From assembly GCA_028554645.1 (NCBI GenBank), contig JAQOOI010000053.1, positions 248,001 through 312,000 of the forward strand: 64,000 bases of DNA. The letters are read 5' to 3'. The notes under the pieces were generated by a model. That model had not been told where the DNA came from, searched no databases, and saw only the letters and a list, made by a program, of their open reading frames with translations. The translations under genes and the position numbers were made by a program. This document shows positions 25,501 to 36,889 of the stretch, one piece after another; position 1 is the stretch's first letter, and each line of letters opens with the position of its first letter. This stretch comes from Omphalotus guepiniiformis (taxonomy: Eukaryota; Basidiomycota; Agaricomycetes; Agaricales; Omphalotaceae).

Positions 25501-26885
25501 TGACAATGGACATCCTCAGGGTGATCGGAGACCTATCGGAAACGAACAGGTACGCGCTGGTACGCGTTGGGTCCGAAATATCCGGAATGTCGGAGTACCT
25601 GCACATACACGATGAATGAATGCTCCGCGACTTTGACACAAGTTGGACATGCATGACCATGACCTATTGATGTTGTTTAGCCGGCTTCATGTAGGATGAC
25701 ATTTGATTCTGAGGATGTACATATTCCTGACAGCAAACATAACATACATACCACTTGTCAGTAGTCTAATGATGTCGAAATTTGATTATACTGATAAGTC
25801 TAAGTACTACATATTTGATCGATTGGCTTCTGTTGCAGGTCTGAAAGAACGTTAATTTCATCTCTCGGAAGCAAAAGACTACCTCCGCCACTTACATTAA
25901 ATACTTACTTAGATAGATATGTTCTCAAAAAGAGTTTAGACTTCTGTGAAATTGCAACCGACCAGTGATAGTTTGTCTTGTAAGGGAGACAACCATTGAA
26001 ACATAAGAATGATCGGCGATCAAATAGATTACAGTACAGGCGGGAAGATGAACAAATAGAATAAGTATCTTCCGTCTTACATTCTCAATGACTATGTCCA
26101 CTCTGCCGCCATACTCAGTGTTGTTACTCAACGTTCTGGCAGGTATCCACATGTTGTCTAAACCACTAAAATGGCACTGCGGTTCCGCTTGTCATAGGTG
26201 AAGAGATACCTCATCACGATTAGAATGAGACGGAGTCGATACCCTGACAATCCTGTGGCGCCGCATGCGCCTTGAGAGCATCAGATAACCCCAGGTCCAC
26301 AGCGTGTAGACAAGTCTTTTGATGTCTTGATTGATCACGATGAAAAGGTTTAGCCAATGCTTACTTACCCGTTTACCCAAATTTGTGTCAAAGCTCATCC
26401 CAGGAACAACACATGAAAGGCACGAGTATGTATCGAGTATCCTTTCAGCAGTCCAGCAAGCCGGCAGCGTGTTGGCTAGATTCAGGCTACGGAATTTGGC
26501 ATTCACAGAATGGTTAAGAGACAGATACTTCGGTTCTCGAGCCGTAAACCGTACAGTACTATCACCTGCTGCTATATCGTGCTGAACACAACACAGTTCC
26601 GATTACGAGTCCAAAATACTGGAGACAAACCCCAGAAAGTTCGCATGTACGGAAACAAGATACGACTGAAGTTATGGATGCATGTGTCGATAACCCCCCA
26701 CGTCCAACTGAGTTCAATTCTCTTCACACGGACGATTGATTTTCGATCCATATTTAGCAAACTTGGGCGAGGGGGTGGTTTCGTTAACGGGTATACAGGT
26801 GAATTTCGTTGCGGCAATCGAAAGAGGTAGGTATTGCGTGGATGACGGATTGGCTGGGAGAAAGGGTTTGCATCATCATCACTTC

Positions 26886-27283
26886 ATGATGGGTTGTGTG
26901 CCGGGGAAATGGCCCACGCAACAAATTAATTCGGGAGAAGCGGATGAAAGGGAGGATTCTGAAGAGGCCACGATGATAAGACGGGTTCCAGACGGGTTCT
27001 CAGTGATCGATGAAGAGGTAGAGGTTACGATACTCTCACGAAGAGAGGTATGTATGTACGTCTACAGCAGAGGACGTCATCCGGCGTGTCGAGAATGAAC
27101 GAAGATAACCCCAGGAACTCCCCCCAAAAGACACGAATTGGTTTACCGAGGAACACGTTGCATTTGTCAAAGATATACGGTATGGGGATGGCGAACGCTG
27201 TCTTCAGACATGACTTTTAGAAGTCAAAGCTGCAATTCTACAATCTTTCCAACATCTACGCAGACTCCAGAGAGGTGAAATGG
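26886..27283 (+). CDS. Weak candidate small gene, unrecognised
   Basis: Three stretches could be exons joined by GT-AG introns. The first starts MMGCVPGKWPTQQ, is rich in Glu and Asp (EADEREDSEEA), and contains RRVPDGFSVIDEEVEVTILSRRE. After an intron beginning GTATGTATG at about 27049, the second reads ELPPKDTNWFTEEHVAFVKDIR. A third would follow an intron beginning GTATGGGG at about 27179, but its phase and end are uncertain. The amino-acid composition of the first two looks protein-like, unlike the surrounding frames. I recognise no family. It may be a genuine short gene or chance. Confidence 0.22.
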
Positions 27284-29320
27284 GTGGTAGATGTCTAGGC
27301 CTTCGGAACTAGGCCACCGGTAGGTGCACGAGACGGAAATGCTGTGTTCATTTGTAGTGAGGGAAGAAGGTGGTTATAATGCGGCTTGCTTGACGTTATG
27401 CCTGAGGAGGGCAATTGTCAAATATACGGCGACGTCGTGAAGAACACGATGATTTGATGAAGGGCAAACACCGGTTTGGGGTAAAGAAGAGAAGTTTTGG
27501 GAGACAAAGACACAAGTCTGGTGTGTGAGCCTAAACGATTCTTTCGTAGAAGGAAGAGAACATGCTGATGTCTGCCTGTTATAAGTAAGTTATTGAATTG
27601 AGCATTAACAAACATGGTTCGATAATAATAATCTTCAGAACTAACGTACTTGTTCCTTCTCGAAGACCTTTCTCAGTGGAATGAACTGAATGTATTGAGT
27701 GCACCCCGAGTGATCAAGGAAAAATCAACCAAATTCTTGGACCCAAGTTCGTCGTTCAAACCGGCAGCAGAACGGGCTCGTAGTTTACAGCCTTCATCAA
27801 GGTTATTTATTGCATAGACCATCACCAGCTGAAGCTAGACCAAAGCATTGAATAGATCATCAAAATACGCCAGCAAAACATCTTTGACACAAGAACCGCA
27901 CCCTTTCAACTTCTTCCTAGGCGCATCGTTATCATCTCGTTTTGGTTGAAGCTTTCAGAGATTCGAGTCGAGCAAGAAGAGCACCATTCTCATGCCCCTT
28001 CGCCTATAGCTGTGCCGAATGCCCCCCATCCTTTACAGCCCCCCATGACTCCCATCACGCCCGTTTTCGGGAGGAATTTTGTGAGACATACGTTTCCAGG
28101 TCATGAGGCGAAGTCAGAACAGCGAAGCGTCCATCATCGTAGTGCATGACCTTGAATAAGCATGAGAGGGTAGCCATGGGAGACACAGCGGAGGACAAAA
28201 AGACAAGCGCTTTAGCTGACTAACACATAAGCCAGCGCCAAGGTCACTGAGCGCCAATTCTTGAACTTATACAGGTTACACGTTCCCGATTTTCCTCGTC
28301 ATCTAATCTCTTCTTACATCTTCTTTAGAGGCTGGTCACTACAGAACACTTAGGTTCTCTTCGAAAGAAATACAAAATGTTGACAGGATCTTGCTCGCTT
28401 AAATACGCTAAATCGTGCCCAGCAAAATCTGAAAAATATCTACACCGTAACGGTATGAACTTCTTTCACAGAATTCTGGTGTCGCACACTGATATTCTAC
28501 GCGTTTTTGTCAACCCCTACAGCTCAGCGACAATCTATCTCGCGGCTTTCTCCTTCCACAAGTCCAGTCATGTTACCGTAGCACCTCAGAGAGCCACCAC
28601 GACCAACGCGCACGGCTCATTCCATTCTCCGCCGTTTTCCTATGCAATCGGGTCTACGAATGGCTAGTCACCTGCGTCGTGTGAAGCAACACTGATTGAA
28701 GAAACTGCGCAAAAGGATCCGTGGTGTAGATTGGAATATCTAGTGCCGAACGTGAGAGGGCAGTTAGCGAGTTCGGAGACAATGTCTGACAATCATCTAC
28801 GTGAGTTGGTATAAAGCTCTAATGGTTCCATCTCTTTCTCAACTAGTCTCTATTTAATTACCCTCCGCCTTTCATCCTCGTGCTATTGAAACACGGCGGC
28901 TTCAGTAGGCAATTTCTATTCCCGAAGAACTCGGGAACATTATTCTCGAGAGGACATGCATATATGTATGTGTGCTTGAAGCTCGAACACGGTTATAGTG
29001 TCATAACAGGCTTGGTCTCCAAGATGTCGTCGGTTGACGAGTCGAGTCAAATGCTCTGAGCCGACTGCAGAAGCTGGTGAAGAATTGTATTCGCGGATTC
29101 GGGTCGTACTACTGTGCTGAAGGCGCTGCATTTACTGCTGCATTTTGGATGAAACCCCAACATTCACAGTCCTATGACCGACCCCGTCGAGCTGCGGGAG
29201 CTAGTGTGTTTCCCCATGACATTTCTCCATCCCGACTTTGAATCCAATGTGGCATAAATATGGCGCTCTTTCCGAGTCCTGAAACATCGGAGAAGCACCC
29301 AGGCCGTTCGAGCTTGCACA

Positions 29321-29901
29321 ATGAAGTCTTTCATCCTAGGCCTCAAACTTCTATCCTTGTCTTCATTTGTCGTCACAGGCGTTGTTGCTCAAAATGCTAA
29401 CCTTGGCGCTCCTGCTAATGGGACTTCAGTAGCTGCGGGTTCTGACCTCGTAGTGACGATCGACCAGCCAGTAAGCGGGTCTTACAAGCCCTTCCACTCG
29501 CGCGAGATGCATTTTCTGATTTCTTGACTTCTGGTAATTCTAGGACACGCTAAGCAGCTCAACTAACATCGGCGTAGCAATTGGTTTATTCAGCTGCGCA
29601 AATTTTCCGTGTCCAGGTCCGAGTCAAGCGCTAGGGACTATCCTATATAACGGTCCTTTTAATCCTCAATTCGCGGAGCCACCTGACGGTGTTGACCCTC
29701 CTCATGAGAACTTTACGGTTACTATTCCGGCTTCGTTTCCGAAAGGAAGTGCACAACTTGGTGTGGCGCACTTTGCTCTTGTAGGAGTGAGTGCGATTTG
29801 GATTTGAGGATATGTTGGTGCTTGCTAATGCGTAACGCTTTACACAGGCCTCGGAGGTTCCTTCTTTGGAGACCTTTGGTGTTATATTGAGCATCGTCTA
29901 A
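29321..29901 (+). CDS. Small secreted protein, 148 residues
   Basis: A predicted secreted protein of a small family I associate with mushroom-forming fungi; function unknown. Three exons (29321-29470, 29544-29786, 29848-29901) join in frame. The signal peptide is residues 1 to about 23, cleaved after VVA just before QNANLGAP. The mature part has the pattern PANGTSVAAGSDLVVTIDQP, then GVAIGLFSCANFPCPGPSQ with two cysteines, ILYNGPFNPQF, FTVTIPASFPKGSAQLGVAHFAL and a short C-terminal tail. It contains two likely N-glycosylation sites (NGT, NFT) and looks like one compact beta-rich domain. A TATA-like CATAAATATGG lies about 70 bases upstream of the start. Confidence 0.75.
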
Positions 29902-32900
29902 CGGTGGCTGACACTGCGGCCTATTTCTTCCTGTGTGTCTTCTTGATCCTCGCCGTGATCATATATGATATTCGTAGTACATATTTTTTTCGTCAAATTT
30001 GCAAACGTCAATATTTCAATCCTGAAACACCTTTGAAAAAACCCGTCAATTCCACCTCCGAGTCCCGACGAGCTGTGAACTTTGTATCCCTGCCAGATCC
30101 CTTCGAAGTTCAAGTTCCGAATTCCGAGGTAGGATCTGGACGATCTACGATGTTCTACAGTGTTCTACAATGGCCGGGTAATGATAAAGGTGAAGAAGCC
30201 GAAGATTTTGGGGATCTAGAAGCAACCGAGGCTACGGGAAATAACGTGATTGTAATGCGCCTCGCGTATGATATTTCAGGATATTTCCCGAGTCCCCGAG
30301 TCCCGACTCTTTCCTTTCATCCATCGACATATGCTACTGTACTGGTCATTCAGCTTCAACTTCATTCAGCTAGTGATAAGCTGATCTATATAACAAAAAT
30401 ATCGCAGTCAAGATGTTTACAACTCTAGTCGCGAACAGAAGCCCGCATTCACGCACGCCTACGCACGCTCATCGACATCGCTTGAGGGCGCGTAGTACGC
30501 TGGCAGAATGTCTGAGATTTCCTATCAATCAAAATAAGTACGTCTCGAAATTGCGGCCTCATATTCAACTCTAACTATGATATTCTCGAAAACGTGGAGC
30601 CTTTATTATGTAGTGACTTCTAAGGTCTCATCTGAATCTGCGCTTATCTGCGCCTATGTTTCTTAGAAAACAAAGGGCATCGGAGTCCGGACAGCCTAGT
30701 CATAGCTAGTCATCCGGCGTCATACATGATATATAATACACACATATTCGAATTTCTGGAACTTCTTTGATGGCATGCGCTGGTGCGCACTTCGCGTCGC
30801 GTCTTTGTCTGTCTTTGTACTTCTTGGCCGATCCGACATAGCATTGGGATCACGCACAGCGAACCATCGCTCGTCAGTCAGCTCGTCAGCTCGTCAATCT
30901 GATTTTCGACCCCCCTCCAGGCTCCCTCGATATTGTCACGGAAGCTCAAGCTAGCGGAAGCCAGCAGAAGCTTCGATTCGTTTATGAGCTTGAAACTCAG
31001 TCTCAGTCTCCTTTGTTGCGTCATCGCTCATTTCTTGGGTGACTACGACAGTCGACTATCACAGACTATCGCTTACTCCACCTGCACCTCACGAGCACGC
31101 ACGTTGATACTTTCGAAGGTAAGTAAAAGGAAGTGCGAACTTCGAAGGTATGTATGTATGTATGTATGTATGTAGCCCCGAGATGTTTGAACGTTTAAGA
31201 AAAACTTACCGAACATTCCGTTTTGGAAATTTGTTAGCTACATATGTACTGAGTACTGAACGGGGAGTACTGAACGGGGAGAATAGCCCTAAAAGCTGTT
31301 GAGAATCGAGATAAGCAAAGCTATGTAGCTACTTACTTGAAGTACTAGTACGCGCAGCCTCGCACTGTCACATTTGCAAACAGGTGAGTCAAACCCAGTA
31401 TGTATTTTGAATCTTACGTATCACAGTATTACGTTGGGCCATGCCTTGTCCCAGCTTTGTCCTATGCTGTCCTATGTTGTAATTTCGGAAAATTTTCAAC
31501 TGAATGCCCGCTCGTGTATCATCTACATGAGTACTAAAGTAGGTCGGAAGAACTGTCCTCCCGCTCTTGAAGTGAATACGTTATGTATGTATGTATGTAT
31601 GTAAGTACATAGATTCTCATAGATTCCGCGGATTCTGCGAACGCGAAACGCGGCTATGAGCCCGCTGTGAGCCCGCTGTGAGCCTTGAGGAATATATGGT
31701 ACTCGCAATAATGTCGGCCTGATGTCGGTCGGCCATGTGTTACAAATGTTTGAGAGGTATTCATCAAGCAGCTGCAGCTTTTGTTATACGTACTTACAAA
31801 GTCTGGAGGGTATAATACGTATAAGACACTCCTACCTAACACTACTCAGTAAGTAGAGCGGTGAAATTTACTATACTTACATTTTGCCGCAAACGTTGTA
31901 AAGGTCGTCGTCGTCAAGTGTTTTTTGTCAAGACATGTGCTGCAAACGTGTTTTTCTTCCTTTCTTGAATTCTTTTGAGATTGTTGTTGAGATTGTTGTC
32001 AAGCGCAGCAAGGCCTTCAAATTATGTGTTTGATTACGCCGTATGAATACAATTCCGACGCAATCTGTCCATAAGTTCGTATATGCTTCTCTACCTCCAT
32101 TCGCTGCGGTCGTTGATGATATTTATGATATACATATGCATATCATATACTCTTACTGCATGTTTTGTATGTATGTACACAAGGTATGAGAAGGTATGTA
32201 AGTACACAAGGCGCAGGCGCATCAAGAAAAACACGTTCTTTCCTTCTAAGTTCTGATGTGTTGAAATGCCTTTTGGAGCTGTACTGAAATCTTCCTCCTC
32301 TAGGCTCCTCGCGAAACCAATTCACTTGTACATACATACAATCCATGTAAACATATGTACAGTACTGTCCTGGTCCACTGTCCAGAAGATGATCTTCCGA
32401 CTCCACAAACTCACAGTATGTAGTATGTATTTGACTTATTGGAGCACTGGCAGCTTCCTTTTCGTGAGATACGAACACGATACGATGGACGCAAGGCGGT
32501 GGGGCGATAGTCATAGGATCTACACATATCGTAGGACTCCGACTGAGCGGATGGGTGATTGAATCTAGGCCTGGAGCGACATGCGACCCACGTCACGATC
32601 TTCGGTTTAAGTCTCGGAGTAATCATGGCGGGATGCGGTACTACCATGGAATGTTCAATGCGGTCATTATATATGCCTATGGGGGGGACTACATAGCTCG
32701 TCAATGAAGCAATTAGCTCAATAGACTATACAGTACAGTGACTCGGAGGTGAAACGAGACGGACGTACATATAATGAGTGTGTAGTTTAAGCGTATGTCT
32801 TTTTTAGTTCACTGGATGGCCGTGCTTCGAGCTGGCTTCGAGTGCGAAAGTGTTCATGAAAGTCTGTACAGAGATGATGGTAAGCACAAACTCTTTACAA

Positions 32901-33079
32901 GTGCTTCGATGCAAAGAATACTCATGGGAATCTAAATCGACCTGATGTCGTTCTCTTCCGAAATTGCTAAGTTCTAGGTGGCTAACAGATTGGAGTCGAT
33001 GAGAGGGCTTCAACCTACCTAGGTTAAATTTAGATTCAAGACCTAAGCACATCAAAGCACATCCCACAGATTAAAAAAC
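29902..33079. other. Gene-free stretch with TGTA microsatellites
   Basis: About 3.2 kb. A 174-codon frame at 29904-30428 starts three bases after the secreted-protein stop. It has one hydrophobic N-terminal run but no homology I can recall and probably lies in 3' untranslated sequence. (TGTA)n runs occur near 31149-31173 and 31583-31602. Confidence 0.4.
31148..31173. repeat. TATG/TGTA microsatellite
   Basis: About six tandem units of TATG. A shorter run of the same unit lies near 31583-31602 and others near 42905 and 52360, always between genes. Confidence 0.8.
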
Positions 33080-33144
33080 AAAATAAATATTGAGATCCGT
33101 AGATCTACCACTCCGGGAAAGCGTGTCATCCTTGTGCAGGGGCC

Positions 33145-33175
<31 letters not shown>

Positions 33176-33199
33176 TTCGTATGTCACCCCGAAGGGGAC
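33080..33199 (-). ncRNA. U6: U6 spliceosomal snRNA, copy 1
   Basis: U6 forms the catalytic core of the spliceosome with U2. Read on the minus strand from 33199, it begins GTCCCCTTCGGGG (5' stem with UUCG loop). It then has AATTGGAACGATACAGAG (containing ACAGAGA with the next base), GATTAGCATGGCCCCTG (AGC triad) and CAAGGATGACACGC (internal stem-loop), matching U6 from other eukaryotes almost base for base. A 3' segment TTTCCCGGAGTGGTAGATC and onward ends in a TTTT run at 33080-33083, the probable Pol III terminator. That makes the RNA about 120 nt, longer than the usual 100-110. A second identical copy lies 2.28 kb to the right. Confidence 0.93.
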
Positions 33200-35358
33200 A
33201 ATAGTGTAGTGTTTGGGTTAGGTAGTGGTTAAGAGAGTTTTGTGTTGTGTACAATTTACGGGGTGTGGGGGAGGTATTTCGATGGCGCGGTCGGCCCGGT
33301 AGTAGAGGCTCCTTCAAGCACCTCCGCATACAAGGATACAACCCGCATATTCATCCAATCTTTGACCGTCCATATGATATGTTAGAAGAGGGTTCACAAG
33401 CAGGAAACTAAGTACGAAGCCTACCCTAAAGTTGCTTACGCAATCCAAATTCTCCCAAATTCTATTCGATGTTGCCACCCCAGACAAGTGCATACGCTAA
33501 TCATGAATTGGTTTGAAAATACCCCGAAAGATCCCAGAAAGTAAGACTTTCTTGTTGTACTCTTCGTCAAGAGTTCTGTGCTGAAAGCCCCTCATAGTAG
33601 CCGGTCGCAGTGATTGAAAAGAACAGGCAGGCTATCTGCCACCTTAAGCTTCGCGTATCTCACTTTTGCCTTCAATGATCATTGTCTCTCGAATTTCTCA
33701 TCGTTTCTGCTCAATGAAACCGTCATCGGACCCCTCGTCGCTGAACTTTGCGTTACAGACTACATTGCAAAGCGTCGCGAGTGTCATGACCGGTCTGAAC
33801 TGTTGACCTCCAGCCGAATTATCGAGCAACCCCCCGTGTGTGTTGTTCATAAACGTTCTCCTCGCGCTTGTGGGAGTTTTTGAGGAGATTCAGCACAACA
33901 AGTTCTGTATCTGGTGCTTTTCATGTTTTTACCTCGTCGTATTCTTCAACCCCACATGTATTCATTGACGACGCGTTTGCTTGTCTTCTTATTGGCCCCC
34001 AACGATTTCGCATCCCCCTCCAGTGACCGCCCTTGACATCCATCGCTTTCATTCGTCAAATCGTCAAGTCGAGTCAGAAACGCTCCCCTCATCTCATTCC
34101 GAGCACCAACACCAACTAGAAAACGACTCTAATTCATTTTGCGAGACATGCTCTTAAATTCCGAGGGGTCATGGGAGTTGGCCGTCGTACCTGAGGGGTA
34201 CCTGAGGCCCGTACAGTGGGAGAAGAAGAAGAAGAGGTGCAGGGTGCTGCAGCTGTTAGGGGGTGACTTTACGTTGCTGAGGTGGATGGGGCCGGCGTAC
34301 GTCGGTGGGGGTCAACATGTGCTACCAAATCGCCGTATACGTTGGGTGCCAGTGCGCCTGGAAGGATAAGATACGAAGCCCCATGTTTGTTGGCTGTGCG
34401 TATCTTCGAAAAGTGGAAACTTGAATTTGTTTTGTTTTGAATTTCCAGGGAAGGTACTACGGGAAAAGGGGGAGGAAGTTCAAAGGTGCTGCAGCTGTTA
34501 GGGGTTGCTGAGGCGCAAGGGAAAGACGGGGGCCGGCGTGGGTGGGGACACGATCAATGTGCTCGGGAATGTTAGGCATATCAAAACACCAGAATTGATT
34601 GAAACGTTGGGTTAGAGGCAACCACGATGGACTAGTACTTGATCTTCTGGTCGGTCTCAAGCAAGGACCGCTGATATTCCCAATGAAAAAGCGGAGAAAC
34701 ATCTCGTTGGATGTGTTCTTAAAGAGCATGATGAAATACGGAAACGTTCGAACGAATAGATGATACGAGAGAACACTCGAGCGGCAGGGAAGAGCTAAGG
34801 GGGCAGAATTGGGAAACTGTTCCGGGGATAACAATGAAATTGGGGGTGGGGCCCTGGGGGGTGGTCATCATGGAGGTCATTCCCCTCTCTCCTCCTTCTC
34901 TTCCAGCTGTTTTATCAGGCTACCACCAGTATACCAAGCAGCCTTGACCCATTCGTACTATGTACCGCTTTCTTACCTGGATCCCTCTATCCATTTCCCT
35001 CGCCTCTTTGGTTACATGTGATCACACCGCGGTAGCGCAAATGTCGTCTCGTCTCACTAGATGTATATCGCTCCACGCAGTGAATTCGAGAGAAAGGGGG
35101 ATATTCATGGGATCGTGGGTTTCATACATATGTTGTCCTTCGATGTTCCTAGTGCTAGTGTACCTGCATAATGATATAGTATCATACTGTTGCTCCTTCA
35201 ATGACGAACGGTAACTCACTAACCCGCCTCAGTAAAGCCTGTAAACCATCTTCGACCTTGCACGTAAAACCGCACTTCACCGTTCCTCCCCCCCAAAAAA
35301 AGGAACCTATACACATCGCGGACTCGAACTTCTATAAACACCGTACAGATTAAGAAAC
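33200..35358. other. Spacer between the two U6 genes
   Basis: No gene is recognised. The first ~120 bases are the upstream region of U6 copy 1 and resemble the equivalent region of copy 2. A degenerate internal duplication lies at 34243-34325 and 34484-34563. Frames up to 125 codons are present without motifs. Confidence 0.45.
34243..34563. repeat. Degenerate direct duplication
   Basis: Segment A (about 34243-34325) and segment B (about 34484-34563) share GGTGCTGCAGCTGTTAGGGG, TTGCTGAGG, GGGGCCGGCGT and a CAA(C/T)(A/G)TGTGCT ending, with insertions and deletions between them. The origin is unknown. Confidence 0.6.
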
Positions 35359-35423
35359 AAAATAAATATTGAGATCCGTAGATCTACCACTCCGGGAAAG
35401 CGTGTCATCCTTGTGCAGGGGCC

Positions 35424-35454
<31 letters not shown>

Positions 35455-35478
35455 TTCGTATGTCACCCCGAAGGGGAC
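35359..35478 (-). ncRNA. U6: U6 spliceosomal snRNA, copy 2
   Basis: Its 120 bases read as identical to copy 1 at 33080-33199, including the 5' UUCG stem, ACAGAGA box, AGC triad and the 3' tail ending in TTTT (35359-35362). Upstream similarity continues for about 100 bases on the minus strand: an ACCTAACCCAAACACT block about 15-30 bases before the 5' end and a GGCCCGGT/GGCCCGGTGG block further up, with gaps. This points to a duplicated functional Pol III promoter rather than a retrotransposed pseudogene. Confidence 0.93.
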
Positions 35479-35787
35479 AGTAGTAGAGTGTTTGGGTTAG
35501 GTGGTGGTGGGGAGAGTTTTGGGTTGTGTGTGGTTCACGGGGTGTGAAGATTTCTCAGGGTTGTCATGATCACTGTGAAGGAATTCTCGGCCCGGTGGAG
35601 GGGCTGCGAAAAAATCTTCTCTCGATCTTCATTCAGAGTCTTTCCAGTTACTTGTTCAATGTCAAAAGACACTTGATCTATGTAGGTCTATCTTCAACTC
35701 ATTCCTATTCATATCTCTAACTCGCGCGCGTAATAAAGCTAACCCATCATTATCAACGAATCAGATATCCGAAATAAAAACACTGAA

Positions 35788-36889
35788 ATGCCTCATAAAC
35801 GCGCCAAACGATCAATCCGAGAACAAATTCGTTCAGAAAAGTCAGTCCTATTACACTTTTTCCCCTACATTTCTTAGTTCTTATCATTCATTCGCACCTG
35901 ATATCATTGTCGAAAACTCCTCGCTACACAGAGGCACAGACCTCCCTCCAAAACATTCACACTCGACTACCAACCAAGACGAAGAAGCCATACCGAAATC
36001 GCTCTCTCGCGTGTTGAACGCCGCGAAGGTTCGTGAGGAGTGGAATACCAGAAAGCTCGAGCGGAAGCGGAAACTTGATGGACTCGATGACGGGGGTGCT
36101 GGCGCTAAACGTCAGAAACTGGGTGGTGAGGGTGGTGGAAAAAAGAAACAACGATCGGGGATTTTACCTGGAGAGTCGTTACAACATTATAACAAGTACG
36201 TTTCCATTTCCGTTTCCGAGATCTCTCTTTGGTCCATTTCCTTTTTTCTCCTTTTTTAAGAAACGAGGGATTCTGATTCTGCTTCTTGTTCCTTTTAGGA
36301 GAGTCGAAAACGACATGAGACCTCTAGTCAAAGACGCAGTTCAAGCTTCTTTAGCTGTTTCACGAAATGCTCTTAAACAACAAAAAGCTGAAAAAGCTGA
36401 AAAGGCTGCAAAGAAGGGACTCCCTAATTCCAAACGAGGACGAAAGACAACATCCGACGACGAGCACGAACGCGAACACGAACACGAAACCGAGCCCGTA
36501 ACGTTAACACCCCCACCCAATAAACACGCCAACAAACCCAAAGAATTCCAGAAACACTCTTCGTCAGCTCCACGTAGACTTAATGATATCGCACAGGCTC
36601 CTCCGGAGCTGAAGCGTTTGCCTAGAGGCGCTATCTCAACTGCTACTACTGTCTCCGGCGGCGGTGCTGGTGCTGGTGCTGGTGCTGGTGGGGCTGGTGG
36701 GACGAAACACACGGGAGGTACGGGTGTGGGTGTGGGAGAAGAGAAGGTATACTTTCTATGGCGCAGAAAGCTATGATGGAAGAAGAGAGGGAGAAGGTTA
36801 TTAGGAGGTATAGGGAGATGAAGGCTTTGAAGATGAAGGCTCAGATGAAGAGGAGGGATATGGATATGGATGATGCGGTTGAGGGTTGA
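35788..36889 (+). CDS. Basic coiled-coil nuclear-type protein, CCDC137-like (tentative)
   Basis: A lysine/arginine-rich protein. Exon 1 is 35788-35840 (KRAKRSIREQIRSEK), exon 2 is 35932-36195 (EEAIPKSLSRVLNAAKVREEW, nuclear-signal-like KLERKRKLD, LPGESLQHYNK), and exon 3 starts at 36299 (RVENDMRPLVKDAVQAS, then an Ala/Lys coil). The PGESL-x-x-[FY]N-x-RV-[ED]-x-DMRPLV pattern matches fungal proteins that I think belong with CCDC137, a nucleolar protein; this assignment is from memory. A charged central part with EHEREHEHETE and a Gly/Ala repeat follow. The C-terminal coil (EEEREKVIRRYREMKALKMK) lies in a different frame and can be joined only by a very short intron (41, 35 or 20 nt, ending at 36766). 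Without splicing the protein stops at 36776. Confidence 0.6.

Larger units (their letters stand above)
21559..29320. other. Gene-poor stretch (7.8 kb)
   Basis: Apart from the weak candidate at 26886-27283, I see no supportable gene here. Features of note are an AAAAT-type microsatellite near 22568-22590 and the upstream region of the zinc-finger gene (21.6-23 kb). A frame at 27946-28149 contains a proline-rich PLQPPMTPITP stretch that may be part of an unrecognised exon. No tRNA, snRNA or transposon ends were found by eye. Confidence 0.4.

Noticed and set aside
29904..30428. 174-codon frame directly after the small secreted protein
   Set aside because: No family motif, starts three bases after the previous stop, composition like non-coding DNA; more likely 3' untranslated or chance.
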